From Symsagittifera roscoffensis (lineage: Eukaryota; Xenacoelomorpha; Acoela; Convolutidae): a stretch of DNA of 64,000 nt. Both the position numbers and the translations under genes were made by a program. The notes under the pieces are model-generated. The model made no database searches. It was not told the origin of the DNA and saw only the letters and a program-made list of their open reading frames with translations. Every line of letters starts with the position of its first letter. Position 1 is the first letter of the stretch. Below are positions 33,501 through 46,816 of the stretch, piece by piece. The DNA is taken from positions 33,699,548-33,763,547 of the forward strand of contig NC_087071.1 of NCBI RefSeq assembly GCF_963678635.1. The letters run 5' to 3'.

Positions 33501-36020
33501 GAAAGATGAGGATTTGGCATTGACAGATCTCAGCATTTTTTCTTGTTGTACATTTTTGAGGAGGATTAAGCAATGAGCGTAAAAACTTCAGCGTTCTTTC
33601 TTGTTTTATCTGTTTGCAAAAGATAAAGAGATGCGAAACGAAAACCCAGCACTTTTTCTTGATTCATGTTATTAAGAAGAATTAAGCGTAAGCGTTAAAA
33701 TTTCAGCGTTTTTTCTTATTTTAACTGATTGAAAGGATAAATTGATGAGCGTGGAACCTCAGTTTTTTTTCTTGTTTTCAATTAATGAGGATGATTAGGC
33801 GATGAGTGTAGAAACTTCAGCGGTTCTTTCATGATTTATCTGATTGCAAAAGATAAAGCGATGCGCGTGAAACCTCAGCATTTTTTCTTGTTGTAAGCTT
33901 TTGAGGAGGATTATGCGAACGAGGATTAAGCTGAGCGCAAAAACCTCAGCATCTTTTGATTTTTTCGAAATTAGTGAGGAGGATTAAGCAATGGGTCTGA
34001 GAATTTCAAAGTTTTGTTTCTGGTTTTTATTGAAAGAAGCGGATTAAATGTTGACAGCAAAAAAGTCAGATTATTTTCTTGTTTTGAAAGATAGGGAAGA
34101 TTCAGCGATGAGCCTGAAAACGTCAGCGTTTTTTCTTTTTTTATTTGATTGAGGATGATTAAGTGATAAGTATGAAATTTTCGCAGTTTTTTCTTTTGTT
34201 AATTGAGTGATGAGAATAAATCGATGAGCATGAAAACCTCAGCGTTTTTTTGTTTTTAAATCTTGATGAGAATTAAGCTGAGCGAAAAAACCTCAGCAAT
34301 TTCAATTTGTTTGAAACTAATCAGGAGGATCAAGCCATGAGTGTGAAATTTTCAAGGTTTTGTTTCTCGTTTTAATTGAAAGATGAGGATTTGGCATTGA
34401 CAGTGAAAGTTTCAGCTTTTTCTTGTTTTGAAAGATGAGGAGTATACAGCGATGAGCATGAAAATTTTAGCATTTTCTTTCTTATTTTAATTGATCGAGG
34501 AGGAGAGAGTGATGAGCGCGAAGACTCAGCACTTTTTCTTGATTCATTTTACTGTGGAGGATTAATCGTAAGCGTGAAGATTTCAGCATTTTTTGGTTTT
34601 TAACTGATGACAAAGGATAAAGCAATGTGCGTGAGATCTCTGCATTTTTTCTTGTTGTACTTTTTTGAGGAGGGTTAAGCGATGAGCGTAAAAACTTCAG
34701 CGTTCTTTCTTGTTTTATCTGTTTGCAAAAGGTAAAGAGATGCGAAACGAAAACCCAGCACTTTTTCTTGATTCATGTTTTTAAGAAGAATTAAGCGTAA
34801 GCGTTAAAATTTCAGCGTTTTTTCTTATTTTAACTGATTGAAAGGATAAATTGATGAGCGTGGAACCTCAGCTTTTTTTATTTTCAATTAATGAGGATGA
34901 TTAGGCGATGAGTGTAGAAACTTCAGCGGTTCTTTCATGTTTCATCTGATTGCAAAAGATAAAGCGATGCGCGTGAAACCTCAGCATTTTTTCTTGTTGT
35001 AAACTTTTGAGGAGGATTATGCGAACGAGGATTAAGCTAAGCGCGAAAACCTCAGCATCTCTTGATTTTTTTCGAAATTAGTGAGGAGGATTAAGCAATG
35101 GGTCTGAGAATTTCAAAGTTTTGTTTCTGGTTTTTTTTGAAAGAAGCGGATTAAATGTTGACAGTAAAAAAGTCAGATTTTTTTCTTGTTTTGAAAGATG
35201 GGGAAGATTCAGCGATGAGCCTCAAAACACAAGCGTTTTTTCTTTTTTTATTTGATTGAGGATGATTAAGTGATAAGCATGAAAATTTCGCAGTTTTTTC
35301 TTTTGTTAATTGAGTGATGAGAATAAATCGATGAGCGTGAAAACGTCAGCGTTTTTTTGTTTTTAAATCTTGATGAGAATTAAGCTGAGCGAAAAAACCT
35401 CAGCAATTTTCAATTTGTTTGAAACTAATCAGGAGGATAAAGCAATGAGTGTGAAACTTTCAAGGTTTTGTTTCTCGTTTTAATTGAAAGATGAGGATTT
35501 GGCATTGACAGATCTCAGCATTTTTTCTTGTTGTACATTTTTGAGGAGGATTAAGCGATGAGCGTAAAAACTTCAGCGTTCTTTCTTGTTTTATCTGTTT
35601 GCAAAAGATGAAGCGATGCGAAAGGACAACCCAGCACTTTTTTTTGATTCATGTTATTAGGAAGAATTAAGCGTAAGCGTTAAAATTTCAGCTTTTTTTC
35701 TAATTTTAACTGATTGAAAAGGATAAATTGATGAGTGTGGAACCTCAGTTTTTTTTCTTGTTTTCAATTATTGAGGATGATTATTGAGCGTAGAAACTTC
35801 AGCAGTTTTTCATGTTTTACTTGGTTGAAAAAGATGAAGCGATGCGCGTGAAATCTCAGAATTTTTTCTTGTTGTAATTTTTTGAGGAGCATTAAGCGAT
35901 GAGCGTAAAAACTTCGGCGTTTTTTCTTGTTTTATCTGATTGCAAAAGATGAAGCAATGCGCGTGAAGCCTCAGCATTTTTTCTTCTTGTAAATTTTTGA
36001 GGAGGATTATGCGAACGAGG
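30560..36020. repeat. Satellite higher-order repeats with GCGAACGAGG marker
   Basis: The marker GATTATGCGAACGAGG occurs near 30587, 31931, 33048, 33917, 35021 and 36011, spaced about 0.87-1.34 kb. The monomers after each marker keep the same order of variants (AGCTGAGCGC, then ATCTTTTGATTTTT, then AAGTTTTGTTTCTGG). Unequal spacing shows insertion or loss of monomer groups between units. Confidence 0.6.
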
Positions 36021-38879
36021 ATTAAGCTGAGCGCGAAAACCTCCGCAACTTTTGATTTTTCGAAATTAGTGAGGAGGATTAAGCAATGAGTCTGAAAATT
36101 TCAAAGTTTTTTTTCTGTTCTTTTTTGAAAGAAGAGGATTAAATGTTGACAGTTAAAAAGACAGATTTTTTGTTTGGTTTGAAATAGGGGGAAGATTCAG
36201 CGATGAGCCTGAAAACTTCAGCGTTTTTTCTTGTATTATTTGATTGAGGATGATTAAGCGATAAGCATGAAATTTTCACAGTTTTTTCTTTTGGTTTATA
36301 GAGTGATGAGAACAAATCGATGAGCATGAAAACCTCAGCATTTTTTTGTTTTTTAATCTTGATGAGAATTAAAATGGCAAAAAAAACCTCATCAATTTTA
36401 AATTGGTTTGAAACTAATCAGGAGGATTAAGTAATGAGTGTGAAACTTTCAGGTTTTGTTTCTCGTTTTAATTGAAAGATGAGGATTTGGTATTGACAGT
36501 GAAAGTTTCAGCTTTTTCTTGTCTTGAAAGATGGGGAGTATACAGAGTTGAGCATGAAAATTTTAGCAATTTTTTTTTCTTATTTTAATTTGATTAGAAA
36601 GTGATGAGCGCGAAACCTCAGCGATTTTTCTTGATTCATTTTATTGTGGAGGATTAATCGTAAGCGTTAAAATTTCAGCGTTTTTTCGTGTTTTAACTGA
36701 TGACAAAGGATAAAGCATTGCGCGTGAGATATCAGCATCTTTCTTGTTGTAAATTTTTGAGGAGGATTAAGTGATGAGCGTAAAAACTTCGGCTTTTTTT
36801 CTTGTTTTATCTGATTGCAAAAGATAAAGCGATGAGCGAGAAACCTCAGCACTTTTTCTTGATTCAATTTATTGTGGAGGATTAATCGTAAGCGGGAAAA
36901 TTTCAGCGTTTTTTCGTTTTTTAACTGATGACAAAGGACAAAGCGATGCGCGTGAGATCTCAGCATTTTTCTTGTTGTAAATTTTTGTGGAGGATTAAGC
37001 GATGAGCGTAAAAACTTCAGCGTTTTTTCTTGTTTTATCTGTTTGCAAAAGACAAACCGATGCGAAATGAAAACCCAGCACTTTTTTTTGATTCATTTTA
37101 TTGTGGAGGATTAATCGTAAGCGTGAAAACTTCAGAGTTTTTTCGTGTTTTAACTGATGAGAAAGGATAAAGCAATGCGCGTGAGTTATCAGCATTTTTT
37201 CTTGTTGTAAATTTTTGTGGAGGATTAAGCGATGAGCGTAAAAACTTCGGCGTTTTTTCTTGTTTTATCTGATTGCAAAAGATAAAGCGATGAGCGAGAA
37301 ACCTCAGCACTTTTTCTTGATTCATTTTATTGTGGAGGATTAATCGTAAGCGTGAAAATTTCAGCGTTTTTTGGTTTTTAACTGATGACAAAGGATAAAG
37401 CAATGTGCGTGAGATCTCAACATTTTTTCTTGTTGTAAGTTTTTGAGGAGGATTAAGCAATGAGCGTGAAAATTTCGGCGTTTTTTTTTTTCTCATTGCA
37501 AAAGATAAAGCGATGAGCGAGAAACCTCAGCACTTTTTCTTGATTCTTTTTATTGTGGAGGATTAATCGTAAGCGTGAAAATTTCAGCGTTTTTTGGTTT
37601 TCAACTGATGACAAAGGATAAAGCAATGCGCGTGAGATCTCAGCATTTTTTCATGTTGTAAGTTTTTGAGGAGGATTAAGCGATGAGCGTCAAAATTTCA
37701 GCTTTTTTTCTTGTTTTAAATGATTGAAAAGGATAAATTGATGAGCGTGGAACCTCAGCTTTTTTTCTTGTTTTCAATTAGTGAGGATGATTAGGCGATG
37801 AGCGTAAAAACTTCAGCGGTTTTTCATGTTTTACTTGGTTGAAAAAGATGAAGCGATGCGCGTGAAATCTCAGCATTTTTTCTTAGTGTCAATTTTTGAG
37901 GAGGATTAAGCAATGAGCGTAAAAACTTCGTCGTTTTTTCTTGTTTTATCTGATTGAAAAAAATAAAGCAATGAGTGAGAAATTTCAGCCCTTTTTCTTG
38001 ATTCACTTTATTGTGGAGGACTAATCTTAAGCGTGAAAATTTCAGCAAATTTTCGTGCTTAACTAAAGACAAAGGATAAAGCGATGCAGGTGAGATCTCA
38101 GCATTTTTTTTCTTTTTGTAATTTTTTGGGGAGGATTAAGCGATGAGCATAAAAACTTCAGCGTTTTCTTGTTTTATCTGATTGCAAAAGATGAAGCGAT
38201 GCGCGTGAAACCTCCAGATTTTTTCTTGTTGCAAACTTTTGAGGAGGATTATGCGAAAGAGGATTAAGCTGAGCGCAAAAACCTTAGCATCTTTTGATTT
38301 TTTCGAAACTAATCAGGAGGATTGAGCAATGAGTGTGAAATTTTCAAGGTTTTCTTTCTAGTTTTAATTGAAAGATGAGGATTTGGCAATGACAGTGAAA
38401 TTTTCAGCTTTTTCTCGTTTTGAAAGATGGGGAGTATTCAGCGATGAGCATGAAAATTTTAGCAATTTTTTTTCTTATTTTAAGTGATCGAGGAGGATAG
38501 AGTGATGAGCGCGAAACCTCAGCACTCTTTCTTGATTCATATTATTGTGGAGGATTAAGCGTAAGCGTCAAAATTTCAGCATTTTTTCTTGTTTCAACTG
38601 ATCGAAAAGGATAAGTTGATGAGCGTGGAACCTCATCTTTTTTTCTTGTTTTCAATTATTGAGGATGATTAGGCGATGAGCGTAAGAACTTCTGCGTTTT
38701 TTTATTTTTATTTGGTTGAAAAGGATGGAGCGATGCGCCTGAGTTCTCAGCATTTTTTCTTGTTGTAAATTTTTGAGGAAGATTAAGCGATAAGCGTAAA
38801 AAACTACAGCGAAGTTTCTTGTTTTTTTTTTATTGAGAAGGATAAGCAAAGCGCGTGAAATCTCAGCATTTTTTTTGTT

Positions 38880-39400
38880 GTCAATTTTTGAGGAGGATTA
38901 AGCGATGAGCGTAAAAACTTCGGCGTTTTTTCTTGTTTTATCTGATTGCAAAAGATAAAGCAATGAACGAGAAACCTCAGCACTTTTTCTTGATTCATTT
39001 TATTGTGGAGGACTAATCGTAAGCGTGAAAGTTTCAGCAAATTTTCGTGTTTAACTAAAGACAAAGGATAAAGCGATGCAGGTGAGATCTCAGCATTTTT
39101 TCTTTTTTTTTTGTTGTCAATTTTCTTTGTTGTCAATTTTTGAGGAGGATTAAGCGATGAGCGTAAGAACTTCGGCGTTTTTTCTTGTTTTATCTGATTG
39201 CAAAAGATAAAGCAATGAACGAGAAACCTCAGCACTTTTTCTTGATTCATTTTATTGTGGAGGACTAATCGTAAGCGTGAAAGTTTCAGCAAATTTTCGT
39301 GTTTAACTAAAGACAAAGGATAAAGCGATGCAGGTGAGATCTCAGCATTTTTTCTTTTTGTAAGTTTTTGGGGAGGATTAAGCGATGAGCGTAAAAACCT
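38880..39400. repeat. Satellite sub-block duplicated at 252 bp
   Basis: Two copies of a four- to five-monomer block, from AGGAGGATTAAGCGATGAGC at about 38891 and 39143, almost identical. The offset of 252 bp is divisible by three and keeps a 170-codon minus-strand frame (38804-39316) open. Confidence 0.65.
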
Positions 39401-42400
39401 TAGTATCTTTTGATTTTTCCAAAACTAATCACGAATATTAAGCAATGAGTGTGAAATTTTCAAGGTTTTCTTTCTCTTTTTAATTGAAAGATGAGGATTT
39501 GGCAATGACAGTGAAAGTTTCAGCTTTTTCTCGTTTTGAAAGATGGGGAGTATTCAGCGATGAGCATGAAAATTTTAGCAATTTTTTTTCTTATTTTAAT
39601 TGATCGAGGAGGATAGAGTGATGAGCGCGAAACCTCAGGACTCTTTCTTGATTCATATTATTGTGGAGGATTAAGCGTAAGCGTCAAAATTTCAGCGTTT
39701 TTTCTTGTTTTAACTGATTGAAAAGGATAAGTTGATGAGCGTGGAACCTCATCTTTTTTTCTTGTTTTCAATTATTGAGGATGATTAGGCGATGAGCGTA
39801 ACAACTTCTGCGTTTTTTTATGTTTTATTTGGTTGAAAAGGATGAAGCGATGCGCGTGAGTTCTCAGAATTTTTTCTTGTTGCATATTTTTGAGGAAGAT
39901 TAAGCGATGAGCGTGAAACCTTGGCAAAATTTCTTGGTTTATGTGATTGAGAAGGATGAAGCGATGATCGTGAAACTTGAACATTTTTTGATTTGTTTGA
40001 AATAAGTGAGGAGTATTAAGCAATGTGTGAAACTTTCGATGTTTTGTTTCTGGTTTTAATTGAAAGATGAGTTTTCAGCGTTGACAGTGAAAATTTCAAC
40101 ATTTTTGTCTTGTTTTAACTGATTGAAAAGGATAAATTGATAAGCATGAACCTCAGCATTTTTTCTTGTTTTAAATTATTAAGGAGGATTAGGCGGTTTG
40201 CATAAAACCTTCAGCGGTTTTTCTTGTTTTATTTCGTTGAAAAGGATAAAGCGACGCGCGTGAACTGTCAGCTATTTTTCTTGTTGTAAATTTTTAAGGA
40301 GTATTAATCAATGAGCGTAAAAACTACAGCGAAGTTTCTTAATTTATCTGATTGAGAAGGATGAAGCGATGAGCATGAAAACTCAGCATTTTTTCTTGTT
40401 GTAAAATCATGAGGAGGATTAAGCGAAGGAGGATTCAGCTGAGCGCAAAATCGTCAGCTTTTTTTGGTTTGTTTGAACTCATTGAGAAGCATTAAGCAAT
40501 GCGTGTGAATTTTTCAATGTTTTATTTCTGGTTTAATTGAAAGATTAGGATTAAGCGTTGACAGTGAAAATTTCAGCTTTTTTATGTGATGAGGAACATT
40601 TAGCGAAAAGCATGAAAACCTTAGCATTTTTTGTTTTGTTTTAAATTTTCGAGGAGGATTAAGCAATGAGCGTGAAAACTTCAGCGTTTTTTTTTTCTTG
40701 TTTAATTTGGTTGACAAGGATAAAGCGATGCGCGTGAAATCTCAGCATTTTTTCTTGTTGTAATTTTTTTGAGAAGGATTAGGCGAAGGAGGATTAAGCT
40801 GAGAGCGAAAAACTCAGCATCTTTTGAATTGTTCGAAATGAATGAAGAAGTATCAGCGATGAGTCTGAAAATTTCAATGTTTTTTTTTCTGGTTTTTATT
40901 GAAAGATGCGTGTTAAACGTTGACAGTAAAAACTTCAGCTTTTTTCTTGTTTTGAAAGATGGAGAGAATTAAGCGATGTTGAAGAAAACTGAATCATTTT
41001 TTTATTTTAAATGATCGAGGAGGATAAAATGATGAGCAGAAAACCTCAGCCTTTTTTCTTGTTTTAAATTATTGAGGAAGTTGAGCGTAAGCAGGAAAAT
41101 TTCAACGTTTTTTTCTTGCTTTAACTGATTGAAAAGGATAAATTGATGAGCGTGGAACTTCAGCATGTTTTCTTGTGTAAATTTATCGAGGACGATTGAG
41201 CGTAAGCAGGAAAATTTCAACGTTTTTTTCTTGCTTTAACTGATTGAAAAGGATACATTGATGAGCGTGGAACTTCAGCATGTTTTTTTGTTTTATTTGT
41301 TTGAAATCTCAGCATTCTTTCTGGTTGTAAGTTTTTGAGGAGGATTAAGCGAAGGAGGATTAAACTGAGCGCAAAAACCTCAGCTTTTTTTTTTGATTTG
41401 TTTGAAATTAATGAGGAGGATTAAGCAATGAGTGTTAAACTTTCAATGTTTTGTTTCTAGTTTAATTGAAAGATGAGGATTAAGCGTTGACAGTTAAAAT
41501 TTTAGCTTTTTTATATGATGAGGAGGATTTAGCGAAGAGCATGAAAGTCTCAGCGTTCTTTTTCCTGTTTTAAATTATTAAGAGAGTTAGGCGATGAGCG
41601 TGAAAAATTAAGCATTTTTGTTCTTGTTTTAAATTATTGAGGAGGATTAAGCGTAAGCGTGAAAATTTCAGAGTGTTTTCCGGTTTGATGTGATTGAAAA
41701 AGATACAGTGATTAGCGTTAAATCTCAGCATTTTTTCTTGTTTTAATTTTTTGAGGAAGATTAAGCAATGAGCGTAAAAATTTAAACGTTTTTTCTTGTT
41801 TTATCTGATTGCAAAGGATAAAGCAATGCGCGTGAAATCTCAGCATTTTTTCTTGTTGCAATTTTTTAATTAGGAGTAAGCAATGAGCGTGAAACTTCAG
41901 CATTTCTTCTTGTTGTAAATTTTTGAGGAGGATTAAGAAACGAGCGTAAAAACTTCAGCAAATTTTCTTGATTTATCTGAATGAAAAAGATAAAGCGATT
42001 AGCGTGAAACCTCAGCAATTTTTTTTGTTTTAAATATTTGAGGAGGATTATGACATTAGCGTGAAAACTTTACCCTTTTTTCTTGTTTTATTTGATTGAG
42101 AAGGATACAGCGATGAGCGTGGAATGTCAGCATTTTTTCTTGTTCTAAATTTTTGAGAAGGATTAAGCACAAAAGATTAAGCTGAGCGCGGAAAACTCAA
42201 CATCTTTTGATCTGTTCGAAATGAATGAGGAGTATTAAGCGATGAGTCTAAAAGCGATGAGTATAAATGTTGACAGAAAAGACTTCAACTTCTTTCTTGT
42301 TTTGAAAGATGGGGAGGATTAAGCGATGTTCCAGAAATTTTTATCATTTTTTTTATTTTAAATGATCAAAGAGGATAAAGTGATGAGCGCGAAACCTCAA

Positions 42401-44349
42401 CCTTTTTTCTTGTTTTAAAATATTGAGGAGGATTAAGCGTAAGCAAGAAAATTCCAGCGTTTTTTCTTGCTTTAACTGATTGAAAAGGATAAATTGATGA
42501 GCGTGGAACCTCAGAATGTTTTCTCGATTTAATTTATCGAGGAGGATTAGTTGTTGAGCGTAAAAACCTCACCGTTTTTTTTTTTTGGTTGAAAAGCATA
42601 AACTGATGCGCGTGAAATCTCAGCATTTTTTCTTGTTGTAAATTTTTGAGGAGAATTAAGCGAAGGAGGATTAAGCTGAGTGGAGAAACCTCTGCTTTTT
42701 TCGATTTGTTTGAAATTAATGAGGAGGATTAAGCAATTGGTGTTAGACTTTCAATGTTTTGTTTCTGGCTTAATTGAAAGGTGAGGATTAAGCGTTGACA
42801 TTGAAAATTTCAGCTTTTTTATGTGATGAGGATGATTTAGCGAAGAGTACGAAAGTCTCCGCGTTTTTTGCTTGTTTTTAATATATTGAGGAGGATTAAG
42901 CGTATGCGTGAAAAATTTTAGCGTTTTTTTTGTTTTATCTGATTACAAAGGATAAAGCGATGCGCGTTAAATTTCAGCGTTTTTTCTTGTTGTTAACTTT
43001 CGAGGAGGATTAAGCGATGAGCGTGAAACCTCGGTATTTCTTCTTGATCAAATTTTTTTAACGAGGATTAAGCAAATGAGGGTTAAGCTGAGCGCGAAAA
43101 CCTCAGCATCTTTTGATTTGTCCGAAATGAGTGAGGAGGATTAAGCAAGGAGTTTGAAAAATTCAATACTTTCTTTCTTGTGGTCATTGAAAGATGCGTG
43201 TTGAATGATGAATGTTTTCTTGTTTGATCTGAATGAAAAAGATAAAGCGGTTAGCGTGAAACTTTAGCAATTTTTCTTGTTTTAAGTTTTTGAGGAGGAT
43301 TAAGCGATGTGTGTAAAAACTTCGGCGTTTTTTATCTTGTTTCATCTGATTGAGAAGGATAAAGCGATGAGCGTGAAATCTCAGCTTTTTTTTGTTCTAA
43401 ATTTTTGAGGAGGATTAAGCGAAGGAGGATTAAGCTGAGCGCGTAAACCTCAGCATCTTTTGATTTGTTCGAATTGAGTGAGGAGGATTAAGCAAGGAGT
43501 TTGAAAATTTCAATACTTTCTTTCTGGTGTTCTTTGAAAGATTTGTGTTGAATGATGAGTGTTTTCTTGTTTGATCTGAATGAAAAAGATAAAGCGGTTA
43601 GCGTGAAACTTTATCAATTTTTCTTGTTTTAAACTTTTGAGGAGGATTAAGCGATGAGCGTAAGAACTTCAGCGTTTTTTCTTGTTTTAATTGGCTGACA
43701 AGGATAAAGCGATGCGAAATGAAAACCCAGCAATTTTTCTTGTTGTATTTTTTTTTAGAAGGATTAAGCGAAGGAGGATTCAGCTGAGCGCAAAAACTTC
43801 ATTATTTTTTGATTTGTTTGAAATCATTGAGGAGGATTAAGCAATGAGCGTTAAACTTTCAATGTTTTGTTTCTGGTTTAATTGAAAGATGAGAATTAAG
43901 CGTTGACAGTGAAAATTTCAGCTTTTTTATGTGATGAGAATAATTCAGCGAAAAGCATGAAATCTCTGCGTTTTTTTGCCCGTTTTAAATTATTAAGAGA
44001 GTTAGGCGATGAGCGTATAAAGTTTAGCGTTTTTTTTCTTGTTTTAAATTATTGAGGAGGATTAAGCGTAAGCGTGAAAAATTTCAGCATTTTTTCTTGT
44101 TTTAACTGATTGCAAAGGATAAAGCGATGCGCGTTAAATCTCAGCATTTTTTCTAGTTGTAAGCTTTTGAGGAGGATTAAGCGATGAGCATGGAGACTCA
44201 GCAATTTTTTTGTTCTAAATTATTGAGGAGGATTAGGAGAAGAGCATAAAAAAATTCAACGTTTTTTGTTTTGTTTTATCTGGTTGAAAAGGATGAAGCG
44301 ATGCGGGTGAAAACTTCAGCCATTTTTTGTTTTATCTGATTGAGAAGGA

Positions 44350-44870
44350 TTAAGCGATGAGCGTGAAACCTTGGCAAAATTTTTTGGTTTATGTGATTGA
44401 GAAGGATGAAGCGATGATCGTGAAACTTGAGCATTTTTTGATCTGTTTGAAATAAGTGATGAGTATTAAGCAATGTGTGAAACTTTCGATGTTTTGTTTC
44501 TGGTTTTAACTGAAAGATGAGTTTTCAGCGTTGACAGTGAAAATTTCAACATTTTTGTCTTGTTTTAACTGATTGAAAAGGATAAATTGATAAGCATGAA
44601 CCTCAGCATTTTTTCTTGTTTTAAATTATTAAGGAGGATTAGGCGGTTTGCATAAAACTTTCAGCGGTTTTTCTTGTTTTATTTCGTTGAAAAGGACAAA
44701 GCGATGCGCGTGAACTGTCAGCTATTTTTCTTGTTGTATATTTTTAAGGAGTATTAAGCAATGAGCGTAAAAACTACAGCGAAGTTTCTTGTTTTATCTG
44801 ATTGAGAAGGATGAAGCGATGAGCGTGAAAACTCAGCATTTTTTCTTGTTGTAAAATCATGAGGAGGATT
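44350..44870. repeat. Satellite segment copied from or to 39.9-40.4 kb
   Basis: The run GGTTTATGTGATTGAGAAGG, GATGATCGTGAAACTTGA, GGCGGTTTGCATAAAAC is shared in order between about 39930-40420 and 44380-44860, offset roughly 4.45 kb. This is a long-range duplication inside the array. Confidence 0.55.
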
Positions 44871-45464
44871 AAGCGATGAGCGTAAAAACTTAAACGTTTT
44901 TTCTTGTTTTATCTGATTGCAAAGGATAAAGCGATGCGCGTGAAATGTCAGCATTTTTTCTTGTTGCAATTTTTTAATTAGGAGTAAGCAATGAGCGTGA
45001 AACTTCAGCATTTCTTCTTGTTGTAAATTTTTGAGGAGGATTAAGAAACGAGCGTAAAAACTTCAGCAAATTTTCTTGATTCATCTGAATGAAAAAGATA
45101 AAGCGGTTAGCGTGAAAATTTAGCAATTTTTCTTGTTTTAAAATTTTGAGGAGGATTAAGCGATGAGCGTAAGAACTTCAGCGTTTTTTCTTGTTTTAAT
45201 TGGTTGACAAATATAAAGCGATGCGCGTGAAATCTCAGCATTTTTTCTTGTTGTTATTTTTTTTAAGAAGGATTAAGCAAAGGAGGAATCAGCTGAGCGC
45301 AAAAACCTCAGCTTTTTTTGATTTGTTTGAAATTATTGAGGAGGATTAAGCAATGAGCGTTAAACTTTCAATGCTTTGCTTCTGGTTTAATTGAAAGATG
45401 AGAATTAAGCGTTGACAGTGAAAATTTCAGCATTTTTATGTGATGAGGATAATTTAGCGAAGAG
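44855..45464. repeat. 610-bp satellite block, duplicated at 46421-47030
   Basis: Exact offset of 1566 bp at both ends, from AATCATGAGGAGGATTAAGC to AATTTAGCGAAGAG. The two copies are almost identical, so the duplication is recent. Confidence 0.7.
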
Positions 45465-45470
45465 TAATTT

Positions 45471-46816
45471 ATGAAGGATAATTTAGTGAAAATTTTAGCG
45501 TTTTCTTGTTAATTTATTTGATTGAGAAGAATTAAGAAGACCGTAAAAAATTAACCGTTTTTCTTTTTTTTCAAAAGAATGGTGATGATCAAGCGATGAG
45601 CGTGAAAACTTCAGCGTTTGTTTCTTTTTTCAATTAAACGATGACTATTGAGCGATGAGCGAGAAAACTTACGCGTTGTTTCTCTTGTTTATATGGAAAA
45701 ATGGGAATTAAGCAAGGAACGTGCCTTTTTTGCCAATTTTCGCTTCATTCAATGTTTCAATGAGCTGGTTTTAGTCGCCTTGCAGTGTCTTTTCCAGAAA
45801 ATCTTAACAAGTTTCCTTGAACTCTTGTCTTTCTTCATATTTTGTTTTGGATTGGAAACTTGTTGCTATCACCAGATGAGGCATTTTTTGGTTCTTTAAT
45901 TTTTATATAGTCAAAACTAAAATTCAGGCGTACTCTATGTTTGCTTTATTTCAATAGATCTAAGGAAACAAAAAAACGAGGCAGGCATGAGGTCAACTTT
46001 TCCTGGATTTTTTATTAAATATCTGATCGAACAAACTGATAGGAGCAGAATTTTACGTCTCATTTTGTACTGAGTCTTTCTTGGTACATAATGAATCATA
46101 ATCTAATGAATTCTAGTCATTCATAATCTTTTTTAGTGAATCAAGCTTGGTTCTTATTCATTTATATCCATTTATGATATATATAAAAAAACACACAGGA
46201 AAACTGAACAAAGCGAAGTTACAATCAGGTTGCACACCCAGGTTGACCAAAAAGCTAGTCATACAAATTTCATTTTTAGAAAAATGCTAGTCATTTCGTA
46301 GAAATGTTTATGATTAGTTATTTTTCATATATTGAAATTGTATGAGTTTTCCCATATACCAAAAACTTTGATATTTTCAAGTTTAAATTCTCAACATTTT
46401 TGGGTTGTGTTTTATATGAAAATCATGAGGAGGATTAAGCGATGAGCGTAAAAACTTAAACGTTTTTTCTTGTTTTATCTGATTGCAAAGGATAAAGCGA
46501 TGCGCGTGAAATGTCAGCATTTTTTCTTGTTGCAATTTTTTAATTAGGAGTAAGCAATGAGCGTGAAACTTCAGCATTTCTTCTTGTTGTAAATTTTTGA
46601 GGAGGATTAAGAAACGAGCGTAAAAACTTCAGCAAATTTTCTTGATTCATCTGAATGAAAAAGATAAAGCGGTTAGCGTGAAAATTTAGCAATTTTTCTT
46701 GTTTTAAAATTATGAGGAGGATTAAGCGATGAGCGTAAGAACTTCAGCGTTTTTTCTTGTTTTAATTGGTTGACAAATATAAAGCGATGCGCGTGAAATC
46801 TCAGCATTTTTTCTTG
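45471..46816. repeat. Transition from satellite to duplicated mosaic
   Basis: 45486-46410 holds degenerate satellite, family Y copy 1 (about 45735-46236) and a partial P element (46237-46410, CCCAGGTTGACC). The block recurs at about 47628-48540 and 52850-53755. From 46421 normal satellite resumes. Confidence 0.65.
45735..46236 (+). repeat. Family Y repeat, copy 1
   Basis: Landmarks are CAGTGTCTTTTCCAGAAAAT, GTTGCTATCACCAGATGAGG, TTCAATAGATCTAAGGAAAC, AACAAACTGATAGGAGC, CATAATGAATCATAATC and AACAAAGCGAAGTTACAATC. A Phe-rich frame of 83 codons (45648-45899) overlaps the start, but a homopolymer indel in copy 6 breaks the same frame, so I do not call a gene. Confidence 0.6.

Larger units (their letters stand above)
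24560..45470. repeat. Large satellite array, 57-58-bp degenerate monomer
   Basis: About 21 kb of head-to-tail monomers. Each opens with a purine-rich half (typical start GAGGAGGATTAAGCGATGAG, then CGTGAAAA), continues with CTTCAGCG or CCTCAGCA, and ends in a T-rich half (TTTTTTCTTGTTTTAA plus TTxATTG). Variant openings are GAGGATGATTAGGCGATGAG, AAAAGGATAAAGCGATGCGC and GATGAGGATTTGGCATTGAC. Neighbouring monomers differ strongly, while blocks of several monomers recur, so higher-order repeats exist. The minus strand often stays open because 57 bp equals 19 codons. No gene is supported inside. Confidence 0.9.

Noticed and set aside
24560-45470. Shine-Dalgarno-like GGAGG followed by ATG in nearly every satellite monomer (GGAGGATTAAGCGATGAG)
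   Set aside because: Plus-strand frames after these ATGs end within about one monomer, and the context is eukaryotic satellite. The resemblance to bacterial start sites is accidental.
45648-45899. Phe-rich ORF repeated at 47816-48022
   Set aside because: It lies in duplicated family Y DNA; the third copy near 53060 has a homopolymer insertion that breaks the frame, so there is no sign of coding constraint.
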